The notes: generated by a model not told the origin, from the letters alone. DNA of 64,000 bases from Gammaproteobacteria bacterium 42_54_T18 (GCA_002163245.1 MAAL01000096.1:1-64000), one strand, 5' to 3'. Numbered from the stretch's first letter, positions 1 to 9,389 are shown. Program-made: numbers and translations.

Positions 1-133
1 CGATTACGCTGAAGGGCGTAAAATTGGTCACGATCAACCGAAATGACCGTTCACGATCGTCCGTAATTAGCGGTCACGGTAGAGCGAAATGGTCGGTCAC
101 GATGGGCCGAAATACGCAATTGGCTGAGTATCA
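1..133. mobile_element. End of an IS21-like insertion sequence with four tandem 23-bp repeats
   Basis: Positions 26-48, 49-71, 72-94 and 95-117 are four consecutive units of exactly 23 bp, each built on the pattern GGTCACGATNNNCCGAAAT with a few substitutions. Multiple terminal repeats of this kind occur at the ends of IS21-family elements (istA/istB type), which is established knowledge; assignment to that family is inference because no transposase lies inside the window. The element would extend left of base 1. Its outer boundary is probably between 117 and about 133, where a GST reading frame running on the minus strand stops resembling its family. Confidence 0.6.
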
Positions 134-626
134 ACGGCCACATGGCCTGAAGCGTTAATGGAATCCCTCCATGAGAGGTCTTATGTAATATTTGTCCTAA
201 CCGCCAGCCATTTAGCACCCTGCGTGGCGTAAACCCTACCCCCGGATAATGTCTAAAATTACCAGGGATCAATCGATGGGTAACCCATTGATCAATCTTT
301 AATACTGTCTCTTTATGTACAGGGTCTTCCGGTAGCAACCGCGCATGACTGGGAAACAATTCATCCAACCACAAACCAATTGCAGAAGAGTCCGTTTTGC
401 TTTGATCTCCTACCGTCAAGGCTGGGACCTGTGTGCCTACCGGCAAGTCTTTTTTCAAACGTAAGGGGTTAATGTAAAAGCATCGAAACGGCAGGCCTTT
501 GAACTGCAAATAACAGTGCACCTTTTGAGCATAAGGGCTCATAGTAAATGTATACAACGTGATTAGCGGGCTCGCAGGTAACTCTGCAGCCTTATTCTCC
601 TCAATTGGTGCCTTTTTATTTGTCAT
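51..626 (-). pseudogene. Glutathione S-transferase-like gene truncated at its 3' end by the IS-like repeats
   Basis: The protein starts at 626, where GGAG lies 8 bases upstream of ATG; an upstream in-frame start at 647 has no such site. It opens with a thioredoxin-like GST N-domain: a TMSPYAQKV active-site region, the cis-Pro stretch TQVPALTV, then a TDSSAIGLWLDELFP helix typical of GSTs. The helical C-domain begins but is cut near residue 165-170, after LQAMWPL. The remaining residues down to position 51 are a translation of the 23-bp repeats and are not GST sequence. About 50 residues of the usual C-domain are missing, so the gene is probably inactive. The substrate is unknown. Confidence 0.7.
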
Positions 627-750
627 CAAACAATCTCCGGTATGCAAAACATTAACGTAAATTCACAAAACTGAACAATATTCACAATTGACTATCAATC
701 ATTTTTAGATAAAATACAAGTTCAAATATGCATCACCTCTGGAGAAAATC

Positions 751-1869
751 ATGGAACAGTATGAACAAATCATGTCTATAGAATCGGTTCTACCATTTGT
801 TCTCGCATACAGCACACATGGCATTCTGGCGGGTATTCAGCTTGGCTTAGGGTTAGCAATGTTTTTCTCTTCTGTCATCAACCTATTACACAAAGACGGC
901 GCCTCATGGCTAAGTCATCTAGGATTTACCAATAACCTGAGCAATGAGCACAAGCGCCACTTTGGCACTCTACAGCTAATTATCGCTTCGCTCCTTTGCT
1001 TGCCCTTGATTGTCGATGTACCGTTTTTAGTATCACTGTTGACCTTTATCTCCGTCGCCATCGTGTACATTATCTACCATCGCCAAACGCTTTCACGCTC
1101 ACAAACCTCTGGTACATTATCTCGTTACGCCGTGGTTGTTTTTGCCATTGTTGCCACAACCTTTGCTACTTACGAACACAGCTCTCCTTTACAAGCAATG
1201 CGATACATAGCTCAAGACGTTATGACATACCGCCCCCTTGAGCAAAATTGGCAAAATGAGTTCGACATCAATGCCCCTAAAGCAGGCCAACAAGCCGTTG
1301 AGTTTTCACTGCTACAGTCCGATGGAAAAACAACATCTCATCTATCAGACTTTTTAGGAGAAAAACCTGTTGTCCTATTTCTTGGCGCGAACAGCTGTCC
1401 TGTATTTAGCGCAGGTTTAGCAGACATCAATCGGTTGCATGAGAAATATAAAAGTTCAGTCAATTTTGTGGGTGTTTATGTTAGCGAACCTCACGCAACG
1501 GATGAGTGGCCACTGGCTCGCACACAACTTGTTGAAACCAGCAAAACATTTTTTAACCACCCTGTTGCCATCGACATTGCTCAACACACCAACTTTCCCG
1601 ACCGGTTATGGGCTGCAGATCGCCTTAAGAACAACCTCTTAAACCACGCTATTCCACTGCTGGTTGATAGCATGGACAATGCCGTCAACAACCGCTGGGT
1701 TGGGCGCCCTGCTAGGCTTTATTTTATTGGTGCTGATGGACGTATTATTTATAATCCCGGCAAAGGCCCCTACAGCTTTAACCCCTTGCACCTAGAGCCT
1801 ATCTTAGATAAGTATTTGGCAAATCAAAAACAAACTAAAAAAGAACCTCTGGCGCTGCTAGAACCTTAA
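751..1869 (+). CDS. Membrane-anchored iodothyronine deiodinase-like (thioredoxin-fold) protein
   Basis: Residues about 13-145 carry several hydrophobic segments, so this half is a membrane domain. Residues about 185-360 form a thioredoxin-fold domain with the landmarks of the iodothyronine deiodinase family: VVLFLGANSCPVF at the active site, VGVYVSEPHATDEWP (compare YIEEAHASDGW), a VDSMDN motif, RLYFIGADGRIIYNPGKGP, then a PYSFNP end. Vertebrate deiodinases have selenocysteine at the active site; here the aligned residue is Cys216, encoded by TGT. The family reductively removes iodine or, in bacteria, has undefined redox roles. An N-terminal polytopic domain of this size is unlike the single anchor of animal enzymes. 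It is a single gene with no obvious operon partner. Function is inferred from motifs only. Confidence 0.75.
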   Translation: MEQYEQIMSIESVLPFVLAYSTHGILAGIQLGLGLAMFFSSVINLLHKDGASWLSHLGFTNNLSNEHKRHFGTLQLIIASLLCLPLIVDVPFLVSLLTFISVAIVYIIYHRQTLSRSQTSGTLSRYAVVVFAIVATTFATYEHSSPLQAMRYIAQDVMTYRPLEQNWQNEFDINAPKAGQQAVEFSLLQSDGKTTSHLSDFLGEKPVVLFLGANSCPVFSAGLADINRLHEKYKSSVNFVGVYVSEPHATDEWPLARTQLVETSKTFFNHPVAIDIAQHTNFPDRLWAADRLKNNLLNHAIPLLVDSMDNAVNNRWVGRPARLYFIGADGRIIYNPGKGPYSFNPLHLEPILDKYLANQKQTKKEPLALLEP

Positions 1870-1937
1870 GTGTAGATGCTTGCTCATAATCACCCAGCAC
1901 TCACTTATCCGCCCCTGCACCAGGCATATTTTTTTAG

Positions 1938-2909
1938 TTAACGAAATCTCTTCCTATATTCTGAGGGCGTAAGGCTGGTTTGCTTTTTAAACAGCCTTCG
2001 AAAGAAACTTATGTTCTCGTATCCTATATTCAAAGATATCTCTTCAATAGGTTGGTCTGTGTTGAGCAGGCTAACCTTTGATGCATCTACTCTTATTAAC
2101 TGTAGGTAGCTGTTAACTGTTTCACCGGTTGCTGACTTAAAGCGCCTATTGAGTTGACGAATACTGACTCCCGCTTCACTTGCCATATCGTCAATACTGA
2201 TTTTATTTCGTAGGTTATTCTCCATCCACTCTTGAGCTTCAAGGATCTTACTATCACCATGGTTCTTTTCTGGAGTAAACATGGTGAATGGAGATTGGGA
2301 AGTACAATCTAGATCAACCATCGTACATCGGGAACTTTGTAATGCTATTTCTCGCCCACAGTATTTTTCAATAAGATACAAAGACAAATTTAAATCTGCA
2401 GAAATACCACCACCACAAAACAGCCGCCCTTCATCAGTAACCAAAAGGTCCGTTCTTAGGTTTACATCTGGAAAACGTTTCTTAAACTGTTTTGTTAATC
2501 CCCAATGCGTTGTTGCAGTTTTACCATCAAGCAGCCCTGTTGACGCCAAAGTGAATGCCCCACCGCAAACACTGGCGAGATCAGCTCCCTTTTCATACCA
2601 ATCTTTGAGCCACTCAATTCTATCCATATGCCCCTTATCCTGAGGATTAAAAAAGAAACCCTGGGAAGGAAGGATAATTAAGTCAACATCTTCAATTTCA
2701 TACATGGAGCAAGCAGGAATCACCGGAATGTTATTGATAGCGCTGATGGGCTCCCCATCAGCAGTGACTATTTTCACATCAAAAAGCGGAACAGGTATCT
2801 CCCCCATGGTGACATTCCACAGTACTCCGGCTTGCAGGAACATATCCATTGGAGAGGCAATGGTCGAGAGCACTGAGTTCTCAGCAGCAAGAATAGCAAC
2901 TTTCTTCAT
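1938..2909 (-). CDS. GlxA-family transcriptional regulator (DJ-1/PfpI-like domain plus AraC HTH)
   Basis: Residues about 1-185 form a DJ-1/PfpI-type class I glutamine amidotransferase-like domain, including the nucleophile-elbow region ASVCGGAFTLASTGLLDG and a following TTHW motif. Residues about 225-323 are an AraC/XylS DNA-binding domain with two helix-turn-helix units (SIDDMASEAGVSIRQLNRRF and PIEEISLNIGYENISFFRRLFKKQ), ending at the usual SEYRKRF. At 323 residues it is normal for the GlxA family. It is divergent from the GST gene at 3069, which may be a target. The short palindrome GTCCT-GAT-AGGAC at 2931-2943 lies between them and could be part of its operator. The ligand is unknown. Confidence 0.85.
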   Translation of the reverse strand: MKKVAILAAENSVLSTIASPMDMFLQAGVLWNVTMGEIPVPLFDVKIVTADGEPISAINNIPVIPACSMYEIEDVDLIILPSQGFFFNPQDKGHMDRIEWLKDWYEKGADLASVCGGAFTLASTGLLDGKTATTHWGLTKQFKKRFPDVNLRTDLLVTDEGRLFCGGGISADLNLSLYLIEKYCGREIALQSSRCTMVDLDCTSQSPFTMFTPEKNHGDSKILEAQEWMENNLRNKISIDDMASEAGVSIRQLNRRFKSATGETVNSYLQLIRVDASKVSLLNTDQPIEEISLNIGYENISFFRRLFKKQTSLTPSEYRKRFR

Positions 2910-3068
2910 TTAAATAACTTCCCGAACGATGTCCTGATAGGACCTCTTCTGTCTACTTTAGCGCTTATTAAACCACAAATCATGGTAGATAATTGCTTTA
3001 ACTGCTGGAACTAGCACTGGAGATAGAAAAAAAATCGATATTCATTCCCCTATTTAGGAGCTACACAT

Positions 3069-3722
3069 ATGAAACTTCATGGCGCAATAATTTCACCCAA
3101 TGTCCGTAAAGTTGTCATTGCCTGCATGGTTAAAGGCATTGATTTTGAATCAAACATGATTATCCCTGGTCCTGTACTTAAAGAACCTGAATTCCTTAAG
3201 ATTAATCCACTGGGACAAATTCCAGCGCTTGAAGATGAGGGTCTAATCATCGGAGACTCTAATGTTATTCTTCAATATCTTGATGAAAAATACCCGGAGC
3301 CCCCTCTTCTACCATCAAGCCCTGAAGAACGAGCCAAATGCCGTTGGTTAGCAGAGTATGCTGGCGCAGCGCTATTCCCATGTTGCGGGACTATGTTTCG
3401 CGAGTTTTTTGTAAATCCAAGCTACTTTAAACAACCAACAAACCAAAAGGCTGTGGACGAAACAGTAAAAGAGAAGTTCCCTCCAGTTCTAGATTATCTA
3501 GAAGCCCAAACACCAGGTAATGATTACTTATTTGGTGAGCACATTACCATTGCCGACATTAGCATTATTTCAATGTTTATTACTGCTAGTTATGGCGGCT
3601 TTAGTGTTGACCCTAATCGTTGGCCAACCCTAGCGGCTTATGTAGGACGTGTACGTTCTCATCCCTTAATTGCCAAGTGCCTTGAACGTGAAAAAGAAAT
3701 GATAAAAATGATCATAGGATAA
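3069..3722 (+). CDS. Glutathione S-transferase family protein
   Basis: A full-length (217 aa) two-domain cytosolic GST. The N-domain shows ISPNVRKVVIACMVKGIDFE, the cis-Pro loop PLGQIPALEDEG and the glutathione-contact DSNVILQYLDEKYP. The C-domain has the conserved N-capping region DYLFGEHITIADISIISMF. The start at 3069 has AGGAG 8 bases upstream (TTAGGAGCTACACAT). It transfers glutathione to, or isomerises, small electrophiles; the substrate cannot be read from the sequence. It is divergent from the GlxA-type regulator and is followed by a hairpin and a MAPEG gene, so the three may form a glutathione-linked detoxification island, which is inference. Confidence 0.88.
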   Translation: MKLHGAIISPNVRKVVIACMVKGIDFESNMIIPGPVLKEPEFLKINPLGQIPALEDEGLIIGDSNVILQYLDEKYPEPPLLPSSPEERAKCRWLAEYAGAALFPCCGTMFREFFVNPSYFKQPTNQKAVDETVKEKFPPVLDYLEAQTPGNDYLFGEHITIADISIISMFITASYGGFSVDPNRWPTLAAYVGRVRSHPLIAKCLEREKEMIKMIIG

Positions 3723-3737
3723 AGCAAATGCGATTCG

Positions 3738-3768
3738 TCGATAACATTTTTCCATAAAATATTATCGA
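3738..3768 (+). terminator. Hairpin downstream of the GST gene, possible terminator
   Basis: A 13-bp stem with one mismatch (TCGATAACATTTT / AAAATATTATCGA) and a 5-base loop starts 16 bases after the GST stop. A T-rich run (TTTTTT) follows only about 12 bases later, so it is not a textbook intrinsic terminator. Confidence 0.4.
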
Positions 3769-3825
3769 TGGGACACCTGTTTTTTCTAATACACAATCCA
3801 TTATTCACATTACCGGAAATACATT

Positions 3826-4233
3826 ATGAACAGCGCTATTTCACCTGAATTGTTTTATCTAGTTCTAACCGCAGGCTTAACTGGCACATTATGGATGGCT
3901 TATATAGTAAATCGCATACTCGAACAGGGAGTATGGGCCACCCTCAAAACACCAAATCTAGATAAACCACCACAAGCCAATTGGGCACACAGAATGATGC
4001 GTGCCCACAGCAATGCGGTCGATAATTTGGTGGTTTTTACCACGCTGGTATTGGCGGTTCAACTCAGCCAAGCTAATAATGAAATGACAGCAACGGCAGC
4101 GATGATATTTTTCTATGCTCGACTTACACACGCAGTTACCTACGCTATGGGTATACCAGTGTTTAGAACATTGGCATTTTTGGTGGGCTTTATATGTCAG
4201 GCAATTTTATTTATTCAGTTCTTTACAGGTTAA
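3826..4233 (+). CDS. MAPEG-family membrane protein
   Basis: A 135-residue protein with four hydrophobic segments (about residues 8-27, 60-80, 85-105 and 112-132) and the MAPEG-type region RMMRAHSNAVDNLVVFTTLVL, followed by an ARLTHAVTYAMGIPVFRTLAF segment. MAPEG proteins (membrane-associated proteins in eicosanoid and glutathione metabolism) are trimeric inner-membrane glutathione transferases or peroxidases in bacteria. It sits downstream of a soluble GST on the same strand, separated by about 100 bases and a hairpin. Confidence 0.85.
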   Translation: MNSAISPELFYLVLTAGLTGTLWMAYIVNRILEQGVWATLKTPNLDKPPQANWAHRMMRAHSNAVDNLVVFTTLVLAVQLSQANNEMTATAAMIFFYARLTHAVTYAMGIPVFRTLAFLVGFICQAILFIQFFTG

Positions 4234-4287
4234 CGCTGAGCACAAAGACATAAAACGGAAGGGCTGAATATAAATTTAACACTCGCA

Positions 4288-4845
4288 TCACCTTTCCCCC
4301 CGCTTAAATAAAGAAAAGAATGCATAAGAAGGGTCCTCTGATCCAGGTTTTCCGATGAGAGACCCTTCAATAATCGGATGTTTCAAATCAACCATTGAGG
4401 GATTATGCACATTCACCCAATCGGCAACCACCGCTCTATGTGAGAATTTCCAAAGCCCGTTTCGTTGTTCATACTTGTCAAAATAACGACCTCCAATCAA
4501 CAAGTCCATTGTTCCACCGTCTGGAGTTCTCATAGTATGAAATGCTAATACATACACTTCACCTTCCGCTTTATTGGCATTATCGGGGTCAAGCTTGATA
4601 TTTACGGTGGTGACATTGTGATGCAATATTTCCATAGGAGCTTGAATCTCTGGCAACTGATCAATAAACGCCATCGCCAAACCTTTAAAAAAACCACCAT
4701 GATCATCCAAAGCATCATCATGGTAATAACTGCGCATTTTGTCATAATCACGACGATCTGCCGCATTACAATACCCATGAATAAGTTCAGTTATTGACTG
4801 TTTTGCCAGCAGTTTATATAGCTGCTGTTGAAGGTCCTCTGTCAT
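4288..4845 (-). CDS. SnoaL-like / NTF2-fold protein
   Basis: 185 residues with the features of the SnoaL-like domain: an N-terminal helix ending in ITELIHGYCNAADRRDYDKMRSYYHDDALDDHG, a HHNVTTVNIKLD strand, a GRYFDKYEQRNGLWKFSHRAVVADW core and a trailing tail. This cone fold serves in small dehydratases, isomerases and ring-hydroxylating dioxygenase beta subunits; catalytic function cannot be assigned. It is 65 bases downstream of the RHS gene on the same strand. An AGAGAGAATAATC sequence precedes the ATG and could be the ribosome site. Confidence 0.75.
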   Translation of the reverse strand: MTEDLQQQLYKLLAKQSITELIHGYCNAADRRDYDKMRSYYHDDALDDHGGFFKGLAMAFIDQLPEIQAPMEILHHNVTTVNIKLDPDNANKAEGEVYVLAFHTMRTPDGGTMDLLIGGRYFDKYEQRNGLWKFSHRAVVADWVNVHNPSMVDLKHPIIEGSLIGKPGSEDPSYAFFSLFKRGER

Positions 4846-4910
4846 GATTATTCTCTCTTATTGTTATTACATTCACTACAGGTCTATTGCTGTAATGTAA
4901 TTTATCACAA

Positions 4911-7900
4911 TCAAAGAGCATTTGACTTATAAGTCAGTGACACTGCATTCAAAACCGTTGTAGCAACACCTTTGGTAACAAAATCCCATAACATACCACT
5001 AGGGGGTTCTTTCATAACGCCCTTTATATCTACATCACCCAGAGGATTAATGGGTAAGTATTCTCTAGCCACATGAATACCATTTAATGCGACATCATTT
5101 CCATTCCAATCCCGCCATTTTGGTTCTCGATTACTTTCATAAAAATACACTTGGTTTTGATAAATAATCAATAACGGTTCACCATTGACTGGGTGGTGAA
5201 CAACAATGCCATTTTCTATTTGACTTGATTCTGATATTTTTGAAACACCCCTCATGGGATTATTATTATCTTGTAATCCCCTCACCTTCCGTTGTAACAA
5301 GGGTGGAAGATTCAACACTTCCAATTGCAATACAATCATCAAATGTTCTATCACCCCCAATTGATGTTTATTACCAGGCCACAATCGAAGCTCTTCTATT
5401 ACTTCTTCGGTTTTACTATCAAAACAGGTATCAACCCAATGCGCAGCAGACGTGTCTCCCTCACAACGATAAGCACCTTGCTTTCGGTATAACTCAACAC
5501 CTGCAGTATCACGAATGTATTCCAATACAACATTGCCATTAATCTCAATACGCTCCAACATACCTGGAGCACCATATTGGTATACCACAGCATAACCTTT
5601 TGAGTGGGTTGTACTCACTCGAAACCCTAACAAATTATAAGTATGTTCAATTTTTCCGAGCGGTGACAGATATTGAGCCAACTGCCCCCTTGATTGATAC
5701 ACACATTGAACGACGTCCTTGCCTTCTGCGTGCTCTACAACTCTACCCAAAACATCATACTGAGTTTTAACTTCCTGTTTGGTGTTCGAGCGATAAACCT
5801 GCCGACCACAAGCATCATATTGCCATGTTAGCTTCCGCTCTTCGCATTTAAGCAACAACCCTTTCTCGCTAAATGCCAGTTGGAACTCACCCCCAGATGC
5901 GTCAATGCAAGTACTCGGCAATGGCCCAATCTCATACTGAAATTGTAAACTTTCGGTATTTTTCCCATGGCAATCTAATCGCGACACCCGACCCTCTGCA
6001 TCATATTGAATTGACAATGAATGTGTGTATTTTTCCGATACGACACTTTCTGTCCAACCTAACAGACGCCCACAATCATCAAACTGCAAATCAATATTCT
6101 GCCCCGAAGCCTTTGCTATTTGAGAAACCATTCCCGAGCCATGATACATTAGAGCCAATTGTACGGCGCCATTAGCACTAACTGTGCGTAACTGATTATG
6201 TGGGTTGTAGTCAAACGACAACACCTCCTGCCCACGATCTGCAAGCTGCGTTAACTTCCCATAGGTGTCATAGGTTGCTTGATTTAAAGGCCCATTAGCG
6301 CTATCCATAATAAGGTTGGCACAAGTATCCCATTGCCAGTAACGCTGAACAGATAAAGGATTCGCTTCGACATCTATGTCCACGGACATCGACACTGGAC
6401 GCCCGGCAACGCAGTTTATTCGATACGCTACTCCCTCAGGATCAACAATTGCTTCAACAACACCCTGTTTGTTATATTCACACCCCCAACTCTCCCCTAA
6501 AGCATTGGTAACTTCTTGCACCTGACCTTGGTCATCATACGATAAACTGAATCCACCGCCAGCGGGATCAATAAACGCAGAGAGCATACCTTCGACGTTA
6601 TATCGATATTGCGATACATTCTCGTCAACGTCAGTATAAACAGTGAGTAAGTGATTTTTATCGTAGCTATATTTTGACCCGTATTCGGACCTGAATTTGG
6701 ACCTAGATCTCAACCTGGAGTGTGACAATTCAATTCGTTGCAACGCGTTTTTTCCCGATGCACTGATTAGTACCCGCCCCTGTGCATCGTACCCCCAATG
6801 AATATGCGTCCCACCGAGGTCTGTCATAGTAGAAATTAACCTGGGATCCTCCGGCATATACGTATATTGCCAGTGCCTCTTTATATCCGTGGAAGCACGC
6901 AATAAACCATTGCTACCCCAGTCGTATTGGGCTAACACTTTACCGTCGTTTTTATTAACAACACGTGTGATATAACCTGATGAATTCCATTCGATAGCAA
7001 ACTCATGCCCCCAGCTGCTTTTCACCCTCACTAACTGGTGACGGTCACAGTCCAGCCGCTTATAATAAAATTGCCAATGCTCAGAGTGATGATTTTCAAG
7101 TTGTGTTAGAGGAATAATTTCTTCAATAGCACTTTCTGCAACATAAGTGCCTTTGCCTCTCCCTGCTAGAGTTTCCCCCGGAGGTAAAGTAGTTGAATAC
7201 AAACCACTAAATATTCGCCGAACACCTCCTTCCCCCTTAACAACAAAGACACTGTAAAAGACCCGCTGCAAGATAAGACCACACGTAATATTGGTGGAAT
7301 ATTTTCCAATCGGGGGTAACTCAAAAGAAACAATAACGCCGTCTTCCCGACAATAATTTACCCACCCCTTAGACACATGAATGGCTTCATTAGCGACACA
7401 ACTCCACCCACCGGTATATGAAGAGCTATAGTGTCGTGTCCACCGTAACGGGACAGGCCCATTCAATTCAAAATCTGTATGGGCCAATAACACCTCTCCA
7501 TTCTCATTCGTCGGCATCAGAGCAACGTTGGAATAGTGTCTATCACACCGCTGTGGGTTTGGGGGCTCACGCCACTGCACAACAATCTCTGTATTGGTTC
7601 TTCCCTGCAATGTTGTACTTATTTTACTTTGTTGAAACAAAGGTATTATCCCTTGCAACTGCAGCACGATTTCATCTAACAACAATGCCGCTGGAGGAAA
7701 ATGCTGTTTACAACAATCCAGTAACGACAGCGTGCCATTAACGAAGAACATACCTTCACCTAACAAGGCCTCAATCAGTAATCCATTCAATAGGTCTAAT
7801 ACAAAACCCCGAACACACACACAACCGTCTGTTTCCTGCCAAAGCTTTTCAATAAACTGCCTCAGCGTTGACGTAAAAGTATCATCCGATAACAATAGAA

Positions 7901-8456
7901 ATATCGATATTTTATGCGCGTCTGCCAATTGACCTTGAGCACTCACTTCGATACTGAGTAGTTGAATAACTTCAGTAGGTTTTTTATCCACCGCGGCGTC
8001 AACAATAGCGGGAGAACACTGATAAGGCACAAACCCTTTCTGTTGCAGGTTATTATCAAGAGGCATTTTTTGAGACGACAACAGCACCGACAAACTATCA
8101 AAGCTCTGCTGGAGATTTTGTCGAAGGTTATCAGCCTCCATTTCTACAGCCACCGTATCTTCTGTAGCGAGGTACACCGCAACCGGACCTGGAACAAAAC
8201 CCTCATGGTAAGCCTGCCCCAGAGAATCTAGCTTTCCGCTAACGGTAATATTTTCATCCTGAAGGCTAACAATACGATAACTGACATCTGCCAGAGGCAC
8301 CGCAGAAACATCATCTGCTGCTCCAATAACATCTGGAAGTTGGTAGCAAACATGTACCCAATGATTATTAGGTATATCTTCCAGTAACCAGGCGGCTAGT
8401 TCTGGCTCAAGTTGAGACATTACTTGAGGTACGGGTTGAGTCTTGGTGTGAGACAT
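4911..8456 (-). CDS. RHS/YD-repeat protein lacking the usual C-terminal core motif and toxin
   Basis: 1181 residues. Residues 1-300 are not recognised. Residues about 320-350 hold the RHS entry motif (HTDFELNGPVPLRWTRHYSSSY, similar to DUF6531), and about 480-1010 contain many YD-type repeats (for example YDAQGRVL, YDDQGQVQEV, YDTYGKLTQL, YDACGRQVYRS, YDVLGRVVEH). RHS repeats form a hollow beta-cocoon that normally encloses a C-terminal toxin released after a DPxGL-type core. Here the core region is absent, and the last 170 residues (from about 1010) are not a domain I recognise. No VgrG, Hcp, PAAR or immunity gene is adjacent. It could be a remnant, a non-toxic structural RHS protein, or a carrier with an unknown effector tail. 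Confidence 0.8.
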   Translation of the reverse strand: MSHTKTQPVPQVMSQLEPELAAWLLEDIPNNHWVHVCYQLPDVIGAADDVSAVPLADVSYRIVSLQDENITVSGKLDSLGQAYHEGFVPGPVAVYLATEDTVAVEMEADNLRQNLQQSFDSLSVLLSSQKMPLDNNLQQKGFVPYQCSPAIVDAAVDKKPTEVIQLLSIEVSAQGQLADAHKISIFLLLSDDTFTSTLRQFIEKLWQETDGCVCVRGFVLDLLNGLLIEALLGEGMFFVNGTLSLLDCCKQHFPPAALLLDEIVLQLQGIIPLFQQSKISTTLQGRTNTEIVVQWREPPNPQRCDRHYSNVALMPTNENGEVLLAHTDFELNGPVPLRWTRHYSSSYTGGWSCVANEAIHVSKGWVNYCREDGVIVSFELPPIGKYSTNITCGLILQRVFYSVFVVKGEGGVRRIFSGLYSTTLPPGETLAGRGKGTYVAESAIEEIIPLTQLENHHSEHWQFYYKRLDCDRHQLVRVKSSWGHEFAIEWNSSGYITRVVNKNDGKVLAQYDWGSNGLLRASTDIKRHWQYTYMPEDPRLISTMTDLGGTHIHWGYDAQGRVLISASGKNALQRIELSHSRLRSRSKFRSEYGSKYSYDKNHLLTVYTDVDENVSQYRYNVEGMLSAFIDPAGGGFSLSYDDQGQVQEVTNALGESWGCEYNKQGVVEAIVDPEGVAYRINCVAGRPVSMSVDIDVEANPLSVQRYWQWDTCANLIMDSANGPLNQATYDTYGKLTQLADRGQEVLSFDYNPHNQLRTVSANGAVQLALMYHGSGMVSQIAKASGQNIDLQFDDCGRLLGWTESVVSEKYTHSLSIQYDAEGRVSRLDCHGKNTESLQFQYEIGPLPSTCIDASGGEFQLAFSEKGLLLKCEERKLTWQYDACGRQVYRSNTKQEVKTQYDVLGRVVEHAEGKDVVQCVYQSRGQLAQYLSPLGKIEHTYNLLGFRVSTTHSKGYAVVYQYGAPGMLERIEINGNVVLEYIRDTAGVELYRKQGAYRCEGDTSAAHWVDTCFDSKTEEVIEELRLWPGNKHQLGVIEHLMIVLQLEVLNLPPLLQRKVRGLQDNNNPMRGVSKISESSQIENGIVVHHPVNGEPLLIIYQNQVYFYESNREPKWRDWNGNDVALNGIHVAREYLPINPLGDVDIKGVMKEPPSGMLWDFVTKGVATTVLNAVSLTYKSNAL

Positions 8457-8546
8457 ATGGATGTCGCTGCCTTTAAGAACGTAAAGATCCTATAAAGACA
8501 GCAACAGCACAAATGTTTAGAAAATATGCTGAAAAATTAAGCCAAA

Positions 8547-9389
8547 TTACAGCCCATTAGCCTCAGCGACACGTAAGTACTCTTCCGGCTCTGGACGCAC
8601 ACGGTAATTACTGGTTTGATCCGAATACACAATTTTCCCTTCTGCATCGATAAACAACGCAGTAGGTAACACCGTGTCGCCATCATAACCCAGCACTTCC
8701 ATACCCAATGGCAACCCATCTTTCATAGCAATATTTAGTTTTTCAGCAGCCGCATTGTTTTTATCCACTAAAAACAAAAACGGCACGTCGAATTTATCCG
8801 ACAGTTTTTTAGAATGACTTTCTGGCTGAGGGCTAACAAGCGCAATTTTTATACCTTTGTCTGCCATTTCCTTATATTGTGCAGCAATCTCCCTAATTTG
8901 AGCCATACAAAGTGGACACCAATTACCACGATAAAATAAAATTAATGCAGGGCTACCGTTAAATTCGCTCGAAGAGAACTCACGTCCATCTGTACGATAT
9001 ACGGTAAATTCAGGCAGTTGCTGCCCTTCTTTTAACAATACGCTCTCAGTTCTATCCAGATTGGAATACCAACGGTTATAAAGCTGAAACCCGATAAAAG
9101 CCACTACAGCCACAATCACAGGAATAGGCATAGACTCTTTCATACCGCCATAACCCGCTACTACAATTCCAACAACACCCAACCCGGTAAACACCGGCAA
9201 TTTCTCTGACGTCCGCGCCAGATTAGAGAATAGAAAGGCTCGCGTCAGCATTAATAGCAACGGTAGTGTTGTTAACAATACCCCGCCCCAAGCAATAGGG
9301 TTTGCCCTAAAATCATAGATTGCATACCCGGTTATTAGGGTTAACACGGTTAAAAACACGCTTACATAAGTCGCTTTTAATTTATTCAT
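8547..9389 (-). CDS. Membrane-anchored peroxiredoxin/AhpC-TSA-like protein
   Basis: 280 residues. The first about 105 residues contain four likely membrane segments; residues about 120-280 are a thioredoxin-fold redoxin domain. The active-site region FYRGNWCPLCMAQIREI has Cys158 and Cys161, resembling the AhpC/TSA and thioredoxin-like group (CxxC rather than a single peroxidatic Cys). A later PTALFIDAEGKIVYSD strand holds the cis-Pro. It is predicted to reduce peroxides or act as a membrane-tethered thiol oxidoreductase; which face of the membrane it sits on is not clear. A strong palindrome lies 24 bases upstream of the start and is probably its operator. Confidence 0.82.
   Translation of the reverse strand: MNKLKATYVSVFLTVLTLITGYAIYDFRANPIAWGGVLLTTLPLLLMLTRAFLFSNLARTSEKLPVFTGLGVVGIVVAGYGGMKESMPIPVIVAVVAFIGFQLYNRWYSNLDRTESVLLKEGQQLPEFTVYRTDGREFSSSEFNGSPALILFYRGNWCPLCMAQIREIAAQYKEMADKGIKIALVSPQPESHSKKLSDKFDVPFLFLVDKNNAAAEKLNIAMKDGLPLGMEVLGYDGDTVLPTALFIDAEGKIVYSDQTSNYRVRPEPEEYLRVAEANGL

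Noticed and set aside
1396-1398. Selenocysteine codon in the deiodinase-like gene
   Set aside because: The codon is TGT (Cys), not TGA, and no SECIS-like hairpin was looked for as none is needed.
5225-7932. Several plus-strand open frames within the RHS gene
   Set aside because: Each is a shadow of the long minus-strand frame, with no ribosome site and no homology that I can see.
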